The notes under the pieces: generated by a model
Databases searched by the model: none
Told to the model about the DNA's origin: nothing
The model's input: the letters and a program-made list of their open reading frames with translations, nothing else
Part shown: positions 18,564 to 26,819 of the stretch, piece by piece
How positions within the stretch are numbered: position 1 is the first letter of the stretch
How the letters are laid out: every line of letters starts with the position of its first letter
Translations under genes and position numbers: made by a program
Assembly (NCBI GenBank): GCA_029202485.1
Contig: CP119313.1
Location: forward strand, 2,356,001-2,420,000
DNA length: 64,000 nucleotides
Source: Candidatus Pedobacter colombiensis
GTDB taxonomy: Bacteria; Bacteroidota; Bacteroidia; Sphingobacteriales; Sphingobacteriaceae
Direction: 5' to 3'

Positions 18564-20252
18564 ATGAAAACAAAAATTTATTATATACTAGCTGTACTTG
18601 CGTTAATGATGAACACATCGTGTAAGGATTACTTGATGGAAGAGTCAAAAACGGATATCGATAAAAACAAGTATATGAACAATGCGGCGGAAGCCGAAAA
18701 TGTATTATTGGGTGTTTATCGTAACATGACAACAGATGAATTGTATGGTTTCAATCTATCTATCCTGTTTACAATGGGGACTGATATTTCTCAGGTAGAA
18801 GGTAGCACCAATGAAAACTTCCGTATTATTCCTACCAATTCGTTTACAGCCAATCAGGCAGAAGTACAAGGCACCTATGCTAAATTATACAATTCTGTAT
18901 ACAATGCCAATGATTTCATCGAAAGCCTGGAACAGAAAATGGTTAATTATTCGGATGCTGATAAACGATTGGCGACAATTTATCTGGCCGAAGCCAAAGG
19001 TTTGCGTGGACTATATTATTTTGAATTATTGCGTCTGTATGGCCATATCGCTTTAATCACCAATACAGCAATGTCTAATCAGGCCCCTGATACATTTGTA
19101 CAGGAAGATCCGGCAAAAGTTTATGAATTTATTGAACAGGATTTGAAATATGCTATAGACAATCTTCCTTACGCTGTAGATGATACATACAGAAGTAATA
19201 AAAGCTTCCGTCTTTCCAAAGGTTCGGCTTTAGGTTTATTGAGTAAAGTATACGCAACATGGGCCGGATATCCTGTAAGAGATGTATCTAAATGGGAAAT
19301 GGCGGCTAAAACTGCACAAATATTAATTCAGTCAAACAAACACGGTTTGTTAGATAATTATGAGCAGCTATGGAAAAACTCTGGTGCTGGTCTTTGGAAT
19401 CCAACAGAAAGTTTAATTGAAGTTACTTTCTATTCTCCAACAGCAACTAATGGATCTAATGATCCGATAGGTCGTATTGGTAAATGGAACGGTGTTAAAA
19501 CTACTACCAGTACAGACCGTGGAAGTAATGCAGGCAACATGAAGGTTGTACATACTTTTGTATTGGATTGGCGTAACTATCCCGAGGATTTAAGAAGAGA
19601 TATTTCTGTAGCTAACTATCTATACAGTCCGACAAAAACACTATGCGCAAAGGGCGCCAGTGATACCGAACAGCTTGCAATAGCTAATGATGCGGACCCG
19701 ACAAAGAAACAGAAAGAAAAACAAAACTATACACCAGGCAAATGGGATACCGAAAAATATGTTCCTCAAAGCAATAAGCTGATCAATAACGATTATTCCA
19801 ACGTTAACTGGTATATTTTGCGTTATGCAGATGTACTGTTGATATATGCAGAAGCATTGAACGAATGGAAACAAGGACCAACTCCTGACGCTTACACAGC
19901 CGTAAATATGGTAAGGAGACGTGGTTATGGCTTGCCTATAGGTACAGCCAGCGCTTTAGCTGATTTACCAGCAGGTTTGGATGTGAATGGTTTCCGTGAC
20001 GCTGTTCACAAAGAACGTGCTTTCGAATTGGCTTTTGAAGGCGACAGAAAGTTAGATTTAATCCGTTGGGGCATATACTACGAAACAGTTAAGGATACAG
20101 CTAAAAAACTAGGAACATGGTGGATTACTGCCGGCGCTCCTAATTATGCAGTTGCAACACCTGGTTATACCACCAAAGGCAAACACGATCTATTCCCAAT
20201 TCCACAACGTGAAATGGATTTAACCAAATTTCAACAAAATTTTGGTTGGTAG
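18564..20252 (+). CDS. SusD/RagB-family starch-binding-like lipoprotein
   Basis: Surface lipoprotein acting as the lid of the SusC transporter. The 562 residues begin with a lipobox (MNTSCKDY, Cys about 20), followed by the tetratricopeptide-type helices of the family: NAAEAENVLLGVYRNM, EAKGLRGLYYFELLRLYG and YILRYADVLLIYAEALNE. The C-terminal RERAFELAFEGDRKLDLIRW-type block (here KERAFELAFEGDRK) and FPIPQREMDLT are standard SusD ends. It directly follows SusC and is the last gene of the locus, closed by the terminator at 20273. Confidence 0.95.
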   Translation: MKTKIYYILAVLALMMNTSCKDYLMEESKTDIDKNKYMNNAAEAENVLLGVYRNMTTDELYGFNLSILFTMGTDISQVEGSTNENFRIIPTNSFTANQAEVQGTYAKLYNSVYNANDFIESLEQKMVNYSDADKRLATIYLAEAKGLRGLYYFELLRLYGHIALITNTAMSNQAPDTFVQEDPAKVYEFIEQDLKYAIDNLPYAVDDTYRSNKSFRLSKGSALGLLSKVYATWAGYPVRDVSKWEMAAKTAQILIQSNKHGLLDNYEQLWKNSGAGLWNPTESLIEVTFYSPTATNGSNDPIGRIGKWNGVKTTTSTDRGSNAGNMKVVHTFVLDWRNYPEDLRRDISVANYLYSPTKTLCAKGASDTEQLAIANDADPTKKQKEKQNYTPGKWDTEKYVPQSNKLINNDYSNVNWYILRYADVLLIYAEALNEWKQGPTPDAYTAVNMVRRRGYGLPIGTASALADLPAGLDVNGFRDAVHKERAFELAFEGDRKLDLIRWGIYYETVKDTAKKLGTWWITAGAPNYAVATPGYTTKGKHDLFPIPQREMDLTKFQQNFGW

Positions 20253-20272
20253 TCTATAAATGATTGAATGAT

Positions 20273-20310
20273 AAAAATGCGGTTAGGAAGAATTTTCTAA
20301 CCGCATTTTT
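20273..20310 (+). terminator. Strong intrinsic terminator after SusD
   Basis: Arms of 14 nt (20273-20286 and 20297-20310) are perfect complements containing GCGGTTAG/CTAACCGC, framed by A5 on the left and T5 on the right. The loop is about 10 nt. It ends the PUL transcript. Confidence 0.85.
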
Positions 20311-20359
20311 ATTTACACCTAATTGACTACCCCTACTCATAATTTTACTTAAAAAGCCT

Positions 20360-20367
20360 TACTTTTG
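20360..20367 (+). promoter_or_regulatory. Putative -7 promoter box for mnmA
   Basis: TACTTTTG matches TAnnTTTG. Transcription would begin near 20373, leaving a leader of about 46 nt before mnmA. No -33 TTTG at the ideal spacing. Confidence 0.45.
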
Positions 20368-20418
20368 CGGCTTGTATTTATATGCCGGGCCTTGAACCCG
20401 AGTCAGTATTAAAAAATT

Positions 20419-21510
20419 ATGAGTAAACGCGGTAGAATATTAGTCGCCATGAGTGGCGGTGTTGATAGTTCAGTAGCAGCTGTAATGTTGCACGAACAAG
20501 GGTATGAAGTGATTGGCTTAACCATGAAAACATGGGATTACGCGACTTCAGGAAGTAACAGTAAGGAAACAGGCTGTTGCAGTCTGGATAGCATTAATGA
20601 TGCCCGTACCCTTGCCGTTAACTACGGTTTTCCGCATTATATCCTCGACATCAGGGACGAGTTTGGTGATTTTGTAATCGATAACTTCGTGGACGAGTAC
20701 CTTGCAGGCCGCACCCCTAACCCTTGTGTTTTGTGTAACACCCATATCAAATGGGAAGCCTTGTTAAAACGGGCCAATAAATTGGATTGCGAGTTTATCG
20801 CAACCGGACATTATGCTAATATCCGCCAGTTGGATTCAGGACGTCATGTCATTTCAAAAGGTAAAGACGAAAACAAAGATCAATCATATGTATTGTGGGG
20901 TGTTTCACAAGAAAACCTTGCGCGTACACAATTTCCATTAGGTTCTTTTGCTAAATCTGAAATCAGACAAATGGCTTTAGATATGGGACAAGAAGAGCTG
21001 GCTAAGAAAAGCGAAAGCTATGAGATCTGTTTTGTACCTGACAACGATTACCGAGCTTTCTTAAAACATAAAGTAGAGGATTTAGAGCAACGTGTTGCCG
21101 GTGGCAATTTCATTACCAGCAATGGCATGGTTGTAGGACAACATAAAGGTTATCCATTCTATACCATCGGACAAAGAAAAGGTCTGGGGATTGCTTTTGG
21201 TGAACCCATGTTTGTTACCCAAATCCTTCCAGAGAGTAATACCGTAGTATTGGGTAGAGCTGATGAACTGGAACGCAGAGAAGCACTGGTAAGAAATGTA
21301 AACCTGGTTAAATACGAGAGTATTTTAGAACCTATGGATAATGTGGTAACTAAAATACGTTATAAAGACGCTGGAATGCTAAGTACAATTGTCCAGGAAA
21401 ACGACAAAATGCGTGTAGTATTCGACCACAATGTATCGGCAATAGCACCCGGACAATCTGCAGTATTTTATGAAGGAAACGACCTTTTAGGTGGCGGTTT
21501 CCTTTGCTAA
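20419..21510 (+). CDS. mnmA: tRNA-specific 2-thiouridylase MnmA
   Basis: Adds sulfur to uridine 34 of Lys, Glu and Gln tRNAs using ATP and a relayed persulfide. The 363 residues contain the PP-loop MSGGVDSSVAA at the start, the first catalytic cysteine in NPCVLCNTHIKW (about residue 100) and the second in SYEICFVPDNDY (about 200). ATGHYA and IGQRKGLGI are further MnmA signatures. The length is normal. The gene stands between the PUL terminator and a convergent nucleotidase gene. Confidence 0.95.
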   Translation: MSKRGRILVAMSGGVDSSVAAVMLHEQGYEVIGLTMKTWDYATSGSNSKETGCCSLDSINDARTLAVNYGFPHYILDIRDEFGDFVIDNFVDEYLAGRTPNPCVLCNTHIKWEALLKRANKLDCEFIATGHYANIRQLDSGRHVISKGKDENKDQSYVLWGVSQENLARTQFPLGSFAKSEIRQMALDMGQEELAKKSESYEICFVPDNDYRAFLKHKVEDLEQRVAGGNFITSNGMVVGQHKGYPFYTIGQRKGLGIAFGEPMFVTQILPESNTVVLGRADELERREALVRNVNLVKYESILEPMDNVVTKIRYKDAGMLSTIVQENDKMRVVFDHNVSAIAPGQSAVFYEGNDLLGGGFLC

Positions 21511-21516
21511 ATATAT

Positions 21517-22464
21517 TTAACTATCTAATTCGTTTGAGATAATATAAGGTGAAGCGGTTTTAATCCGCTTGCCTTTATACCGTTCAAAGTAATAATCTAT
21601 TCTACCCAAATTGATCCCTGCAAAGCCAACCTGGTTAATGGTTGTAATGCGCCCACTCAGATTCTGTACATCTTCAGGCTGATCCATAAAGGTATGTGTG
21701 TGGCCACCAATAATCAGGTCAATATTTCTGTTGTTTTTGGCCAATACCTGATCAGATACTTTATTGGAAGCATATTTATAACCCAAATGAGATAAGCAGA
21801 TTACCAGATCACACTTCAGATCTTGCTTTAGCAAATCAGCCATTTCATTTGCCTTTGTAACAGGATCAATAAAAATGGTGTCCCCGTAATTCTTATCTTC
21901 AACCAAACCTTTCAGTTCAAGGCCAATTCCAAATACACCAATCTTTAATCCACCCTTTTTAAATACCTTGTAAGGCTGTGTAGCACCCTTAAGTAAGGTG
22001 TTCGAGAAATCGTAATTGCTACACAATATTGGGAAATTTGCGTGTGGCAATTGCTTATTAAAGCCTGCTAAACCGTTATCGAAATCATGATTACCCATTG
22101 TTGCAGCATCATACCCCATTGCGCTCATTAATTTAATTTCCAGCTCACCACCAAACTTATTAAAGTAAGGTGTACCTTGAAAAATATCACCGGCATCAAG
22201 TAGCAGCACATTTTCTTCTTTAGCTCTAATCTGTTTGATCAGTGCCGAACGTCTTGCCGTACCACCTAAACCTTGATTTTTTGAGCCATCCATAGGAAAG
22301 GGTTCTATCCTACTGTGTACATCATTGGTATGTAATATGGTTAATTTCAGTACATCGCCAGCGGCAAAGCCATTTAGGGAACTTAAACTCAATGCAGTAG
22401 CAGCAGCGGCTATTCCTCCCGTTTTGATAAAATCTCTACGGTTAATCTTTTGTAATTCTTCCAT
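21517..22464 (-). CDS. Metallophosphatase half of a split 5'-nucleotidase
   Basis: A 315-residue periplasmic metallophosphoesterase. It starts with a Tat-type signal (INRRDFIKTGG, then a hydrophobic Ala-rich stretch) that is cleaved near GFAAG. The dinuclear metal site motifs are present: HTNDVHSRIEPF, DAGDIFQGTPY, TMGNHDFDNG and IIGGHTHTF. This corresponds to the N-terminal domain of UshA/CD73-type 5'-nucleotidases but stops before the substrate-specificity domain. That domain is encoded by the upstream neighbour, whose end overlaps this start by 23 bp, so the two are translationally coupled. Confidence 0.9.
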   Translation of the reverse strand: MEELQKINRRDFIKTGGIAAAATALSLSSLNGFAAGDVLKLTILHTNDVHSRIEPFPMDGSKNQGLGGTARRSALIKQIRAKEENVLLLDAGDIFQGTPYFNKFGGELEIKLMSAMGYDAATMGNHDFDNGLAGFNKQLPHANFPILCSNYDFSNTLLKGATQPYKVFKKGGLKIGVFGIGLELKGLVEDKNYGDTIFIDPVTKANEMADLLKQDLKCDLVICLSHLGYKYASNKVSDQVLAKNNRNIDLIIGGHTHTFMDQPEDVQNLSGRITTINQVGFAGINLGRIDYYFERYKGKRIKTASPYIISNELDS

Positions 22465-23200
22465 CTAGTTTAGGGCTAATAGTCTGGCCTGCAGCTTGTT
22501 TTTCTTTTACATAATTAATAAGTGCTTCTCTAACTTTTAAGCCGAGCACCTTTTTTTCAATAGGGTCTTTAAAACCCAGGGCATTGTCGCCACCGCCTGC
22601 TATATAATCAGAGGTCAACACACGATAAGTTTTATTTGGATCAAATGCTTTACCATTGATAAAAACATCAACAGGCTTCTTATGTACTATTTTCATGCGT
22701 AAACCAGCAACTGGCTGTCCATTCGTGGCCGCAATAAAATTTAGCAGTTCCTGTACATCCGAACCTTTTAAAGTAAAAGCAACCAGCTCATTTTCAAAAG
22801 GCATCAATTCAAATATATTCGTTAATTTAATCTCTCCCTTTGGAACATCTACCCGTATCCCTCCTTTTGTTGAAGGCATTGCAAAATCAATTGTCGGGTC
22901 ATACTTTAAGGACTGTTGAAGGGCAGCGTCAGAGAAAAAATCTCCTAATACGGTTTCCGGAAGATCATTGCTTTTTACCATCAGCACATCAGAATAACCT
23001 AAGACCTGGTTCATTTCAGCATCAAGCTGCTTTTTATAAGGTAAGTAAGTTTTTATCACGGTACTATCTACCGCCACATTCTTATTGATGGCATATTCTG
23101 CTCTATTTGCTTTCACCAGCTTATAGCCGGATGAGCAGGAGGCAACTAAAAGTACAACTGGTAGCGCTAAATAATTCCGGAACGACTTGATATAATCCAT
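22442..23200 (-). CDS. 5'-nucleotidase C-terminal domain lipoprotein
   Basis: A 252-residue lipoprotein (lipobox LLVASCSSGY) matching only the C-terminal domain of UshA-type 5'-nucleotidases. Evidence: FFSDAALQQS (the usual N-nucleotide-binding region), FELMPFENELVAFTLKGSDVQELL and VLTSDYIAGGGDNALGF. The ATG at 23198-23200 gives a proper signal; an upstream frame start at 23233 would lie beyond the putative promoter. Together with the downstream metallophosphatase it would rebuild one enzyme from two polypeptides, the lipoprotein anchoring the pair in the membrane. Confidence 0.87.
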   Translation of the reverse strand: MDYIKSFRNYLALPVVLLVASCSSGYKLVKANRAEYAINKNVAVDSTVIKTYLPYKKQLDAEMNQVLGYSDVLMVKSNDLPETVLGDFFSDAALQQSLKYDPTIDFAMPSTKGGIRVDVPKGEIKLTNIFELMPFENELVAFTLKGSDVQELLNFIAATNGQPVAGLRMKIVHKKPVDVFINGKAFDPNKTYRVLTSDYIAGGGDNALGFKDPIEKKVLGLKVREALINYVKEKQAAGQTISPKLDGRITKD

Positions 23201-23215
23201 ATTTATTATTGACCA

Positions 23216-23223
23216 CAAAAATA
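23216..23223 (-). promoter_or_regulatory. Putative -7 promoter box for the split nucleotidase operon
   Basis: TATTTTTG on the minus strand fits TAnnTTTG and predicts a start near 23209, about 9 nt before the ATG at 23200. Confidence 0.35.
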
Positions 23224-23249
23224 CATCAAACATTAGAATTTGAGGTTAA

Positions 23250-23286
23250 AAAAAAGAGAAATCCAGGTTATGAATTTCTCTTTTTT
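23250..23286 (-). terminator. Intrinsic terminator of the glutathione peroxidase gene
   Basis: Perfect 13-nt arms (23250-23262 and 23274-23286), core AGAGAAAT/ATTTCTCT, with A- and T-runs at the ends and an 11-nt loop. It separates the peroxidase from the nucleotidase promoter. Confidence 0.7.
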
Positions 23287-23306
23287 ACAGCAAAACGACC
23301 TTTTGC

Positions 23307-23819
23307 TTACAAATTCTTTGTAATCTCTTCATCTAAAGGTTTTACTTTAGAACGAAAACGATGTACCAATTGTCCTTTTTCATTGATCAGGAATTTTTCG
23401 AAGTTCCAGTTGATATCTCCTGTAAAATCAGGGTTCTCAGCCGTAGTCAGGTATTTAAATAAGGGCGTAATATCATTTCCTTTCACACTGCTTTTTTCTG
23501 CCAATAAGAAAGTAACATTATATTTCCCTGTACAAAACTCTTTGATTTCGCTGTTGGTAGCCAATTCTTGTCCGCCAAAATTGCCAGCCGGAAAACCTAT
23601 CAATACCACATCTTTGCCATACTGTTTATGCAATTTCTCCAAATCTTCATATTGTGGCGTATACCCACATTTGGAGGCTGTATTTACAATAAGGATCTTC
23701 TTGCCCTTAAATTTAGACAGCTTTATTTCCTTGCCGTCAATGGTTTTAAAAGAGAAATCATAAACGCTTTTTGCCGGCTGTGTAAAAAGCATAGTTAGTA
23801 ATATTAATAATGTATTCAT
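23307..23819 (-). CDS. Glutathione peroxidase family protein, exported
   Basis: A 170-residue thiol peroxidase of the glutathione peroxidase family, reducing peroxides. A signal peptide (MNTLLILLTMLFTQPAKS) points to the periplasm. The catalytic residues are visible: Cys in NTASKCGYTPQY, Gln in FPAGNFGGQE and Trp/Asn in INWNFEKFLI. The cysteine, rather than selenocysteine, and the short length suggest a thioredoxin-dependent enzyme. The ATG at 23817-23819 was chosen because the longer frame adds 29 residues unlike the family. A hairpin terminator lies 20 bp past the stop. Confidence 0.9.
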   Translation of the reverse strand: MNTLLILLTMLFTQPAKSVYDFSFKTIDGKEIKLSKFKGKKILIVNTASKCGYTPQYEDLEKLHKQYGKDVVLIGFPAGNFGGQELATNSEIKEFCTGKYNVTFLLAEKSSVKGNDITPLFKYLTTAENPDFTGDINWNFEKFLINEKGQLVHRFRSKVKPLDEEITKNL

Positions 23820-23968
23820 GTCTTTTTGTTTTGTGGATAGATACGAAGTTAAGCAGAAATAGCTTAGTAATTTATAATGATAACATTTCTTTTTGATTTT
23901 AACCAACTTATATGAAGTTCCACTTAGACTTACATAAATTTCTAATCTATTTTTTTAATTGACCAAGT

Positions 23969-24283
23969 ATGACCGAGAACAAAGATAACATAATGATCCC
24001 CGACGAAATTATAATTAACCAGATCTATCATATACGTGGATTTAAGGTGATGTTGGATACCGATTTAGCTGTACTTTATGAAGTAGAAACCAAGCAGCTT
24101 AAAAGACAGGTTAAACGAAATATAGATCGTTTCCCCGAAGATTTTATGTTTGAGCTTGGGAACGAAGAGCAAAAAATCTTAAGGAGCCAATTTGGCACCT
24201 TAAGACATGGCCAACATTCAAAATAGAATATGATGGTTTTCACCGAGCAGGAAGTTTCCGATACAAACATTGCACATCGCTAA
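23969..24283 (+). pseudogene. Broken ORF6N-domain (KilA-N-like) DNA-binding gene
   Basis: The open part (to 24226, 85 codons) is a clear ORF6N domain: NQIYHIRGFKVMLDTDLA, VETKQLKRQVKRN and RFPEDFMFELGNEE. It then stops after SQFGTLRHGQHSK, where intact homologues continue toward an AFTEQGV segment. A few bases later another frame reads MVFTEQEVS up to a stop at about 24283, the expected continuation in degraded form. Such proteins are common in Bacteroidota mobile regions. It marks the left edge of the accessory segment. Confidence 0.7.
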
Positions 24284-24389
24284 AAATCAGTTAATTAAAA
24301 AATAACAGCAACAAAAAAGCAACGGCCTTTAAGCACTAGAAATGACCATATTTAGTTTGTAATCTCCTTTACAGAAAAAGTTTCATTAA

Positions 24390-26063
24390 TTAAGTGCGAT
24401 TTTCACTCTCTTTATTTTTAAAACGAAGATCCATTGCAATTTGAAGTGATGGGACATCTAATACTAATGAGGCGGTAAGGGCTTGCGCCGTCTTTAATGG
24501 AAGTGTCCTATGGGCAATCCTTGATATGTCCAAGACGCGCTTGGCTCGCTCATATTGATCCACTCGTGCGTAAGCAGGAATGTCATTTAGGATTTGTGGA
24601 TCAAACTCTATTGGATCGCCTTTTTTGATTTTTTTTGAGGGTTGAGTCTTACCTAAGTCTTTAAACATTTTGGTAGCAGCTTGAATACATGCTGTAAGTT
24701 GCCGTGTATATTCAGGATCAACACTAATTTCTACGCCCACAAAACCAATTTGTACAAAGGGCTTGGCAATAACATTAGTTCTTACTTTCCCTCTTATCGA
24801 GGCATCGGTAACCCTACAACTCACCATTATATCAAAGTTAGATTCAGTTCCGATTGTTCTCAAAGTGAGCTCATTATTGGCTAATGTGCAATGCACCAAT
24901 ACTGTCGCAGAAACAGACTTGGCAACTCGTCCAACGAAAACCCCTGCTAAAACATTTAATGATAATGTTACATCTGCTGTTATATCATTTCCTTCAACTA
25001 TCCAAGCGACTTTCGGTTCGCGGTAACGTTGAGTCTCTACGCTAAGATGAACCATTTCATTACGTTTTGTAATGGTAAATTTGTATTCTCGGTTATCAAA
25101 GCAACACTGAGGTAGCAGATCGCAGAGCCGGCTTTCTGCTGGATCGGGTCGAAACATTCCGCTTACCTCCTCTTTATGTTCCGTGCCGATAGTACCGAGA
25201 ATTCTCGCTTTATAATCTCTATCAATTGGAATCACATTCGCACCATATTGATTGGAAAAGTAAGCTGTAACATGAGCGCCATTTACCCAAGCAGTCTGTC
25301 CAGGTAATTTTGGTAGTTTATCTCCGCCAATAACGGCAGCATCACCAATTTCACCTTTTTCCGGATTGTTGGCATACCAACCATCAGACTCCGGATCAGT
25401 TAGCATTTCTACTAGCTCATGAGTAAATACTCCAATTACATCCTCAGGATCGCTGGCAGGCACATCACCAAATGACATTACCCAAGCAACCCAATACCAA
25501 TCTACATCCCATGGAAATGTATAGTTATAATCCTTTGTATGTGATCCAAGCTCGCCAATTGATTGAGTGAATCCTTTTGGCATAAATACGACAAATGCTA
25601 TTTTTTCATCATCCGGATCCGGAAAAACATTATCGTCAATAAGATCATCAATTAAGTCAGGAACTGCTTGTATGTCATCACTAGCACTAAATGAAGAGGG
25701 AGCACTCGGATTAGTAACTATCCTTGCTCCACGCCAGTACGGCTTATCTACACCATATTGCTTTAGTTCTGAAAAGTAATCACTAGCTAGTACTGCTTGA
25801 ACACGTGTTTCAATTAGAATCCTCCGGCCAGAACCTTCTGCTGTGTTCCACCAATCTCCCCAAAACAGGAGCTCCACTGGCATGCCACTTCCAACGGAAC
25901 CACCATGATAATCAACCGAAAAACCTGGTAGTGCTGAATCGGCAAAAACTAATACTGGAACATTAGGATGATTCCAGGAACTTTGAAAGGTTCGTTCAGT
26001 TAACATATAAGTAAAGACTGAAATTTCTTTTTTCAGGTCTACAATTGTACGTGTAATAGGCAT
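24390..26063 (-). CDS. Putative zincin-like protein with EXORDIUM-like pattern, function unknown
   Basis: A 557-residue protein with no recognised name. The first 300 residues have VELLFWGDWWN (about 63-73) and a putative metalloprotease site H215-E216-x-x-E219 in FTHELVEMLTDPESDGWY, followed by GEIGDAA. A HELxExxTDP...GEIGD pattern occurs in EXORDIUM/phosphate-induced-like proteins and related bacterial proteins, where it is thought to bind metal. The C-terminal half (about 310-557) is beta-rich, then helical, and unlike anything I recognise. No signal peptide is obvious. It stands alone, flanked by a broken ORF6N gene and IS3 remains, which suggests horizontal gain. Confidence 0.6.
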   Translation of the reverse strand: MPITRTIVDLKKEISVFTYMLTERTFQSSWNHPNVPVLVFADSALPGFSVDYHGGSVGSGMPVELLFWGDWWNTAEGSGRRILIETRVQAVLASDYFSELKQYGVDKPYWRGARIVTNPSAPSSFSASDDIQAVPDLIDDLIDDNVFPDPDDEKIAFVVFMPKGFTQSIGELGSHTKDYNYTFPWDVDWYWVAWVMSFGDVPASDPEDVIGVFTHELVEMLTDPESDGWYANNPEKGEIGDAAVIGGDKLPKLPGQTAWVNGAHVTAYFSNQYGANVIPIDRDYKARILGTIGTEHKEEVSGMFRPDPAESRLCDLLPQCCFDNREYKFTITKRNEMVHLSVETQRYREPKVAWIVEGNDITADVTLSLNVLAGVFVGRVAKSVSATVLVHCTLANNELTLRTIGTESNFDIMVSCRVTDASIRGKVRTNVIAKPFVQIGFVGVEISVDPEYTRQLTACIQAATKMFKDLGKTQPSKKIKKGDPIEFDPQILNDIPAYARVDQYERAKRVLDISRIAHRTLPLKTAQALTASLVLDVPSLQIAMDLRFKNKESENRT

Positions 26064-26451
26064 AAGATAGAATTTAAATGATTAGTCGCTTTTTATTTGT
26101 AAAAAATCGATTTAAAAAAAGAGAATATTTTAAAATCAGATGCAAGGAGAAAGATTGTCCCCCACGGTAAATGGTATACAAACAAATAATAAGAATTTTT
26201 GTTTTTAAAAAGTCTCTTCCTCTGCCGAGGAAAAAACTCAAAAACTTCAAAAAGACCTTTCTAGCGAACGGCCTTACTTATATTTATTTGTAATGTCTTC
26301 GCCAGTATTTATATCCAGATAGATTTGATTTAAATTTTTACAGACTCAATTCTTGCTGTTGTAACTTTCCCTTCTTGCGCCTTTTTTTGTTTCTCATGAT
26401 AGGAGCCTGATATTAACAGATATACAAGAATTTTTAACTTTAAAAGGTAAT
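26064..26451. other. AT-rich non-coding stretch between the zincin gene and IS3 remnant
   Basis: No convincing gene is present. There is a small perfect stem, TTCCTC (26217-26222) with GAGGAA (26227-26232), and a very short basic minus-strand frame near 26338-26397. Neither is supported as functional. Confidence 0.5.
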
Positions 26452-26690
26452 ATGAAAAAGTCAAGATTTACGGAGACTCGGATTGTGAAAGCAATCAAAG
26501 AACTTGAAAATGGTAGAAATGTAAATTGATCACCCATTTCGAAACCTTCAGCGTATAAGAGATCCTGAGCAATTATGGGTTAGAACTCTTCGGGGATTTA
26601 GTTATTTGAGTTTAATTACAGATGCTTATTCAAGAAAAATAGTCGGTTATTCGCTTCATCCAACATTAAAGACGATTGGTTGTATAAAGT
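26452..26690 (+). mobile_element. Deleted IS3-family transposase remnant
   Basis: The first 25 codons (26452-26529) read MKKSRFTETRIVKAIKELEN, the start of an IS3-type OrfA. The frame stops and is joined within a few dozen bases to a piece of OrfB: DPEQLWVRTLRGFSYLSLIT (from 26561), then DAYSRKIVGYSLHPTL. The latter matches the rve integrase core around its second Asp. Most of OrfA, the start of OrfB and the C-terminal Glu region are missing, so this is an inactive internal-deletion derivative. It runs into the 50-bp repeat at 26691. Confidence 0.75.
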
Positions 26691-26740
26691 CGTTAATTTA
26701 GATGAAGCGGGAGTGGTCGGAGATCATTCCCGCTTTCTTA
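26691..26740. repeat. 50-bp hairpin-bearing direct repeat, copy 1
   Basis: Contains the stem GCGGGA...TCCCGC and recurs at 29965-30014 with one difference in the stem. About 15 bp upstream of each copy there is weaker similarity (CATTAAA, TTGTAT). It directly abuts the IS3 remnant, so it is probably the tail of that element. Confidence 0.65.
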
Positions 26741-26819
26741 TATAGTAGTTTGCTTTAATCTTCATTGAAACTACGCACAAACATAGTTATAGAGGTTTTT
26801 ATTGCCAGTTTAAAATGAT

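Noticed and set aside
20391..20401. tRNA-like TTGAACCCGAG string before mnmA
   Set aside because: Only the T-arm-like piece is present; acceptor, D and anticodon arms are missing.
26217..26232. Small TTCCTC/GAGGAA stem as a terminator
   Set aside because: The stem is only six bp and no gene ends nearby in the required orientation.
26338..26397. Short basic minus-strand frame (about 20 codons)
   Set aside because: Too short, lysine/arginine-rich by composition and without context.
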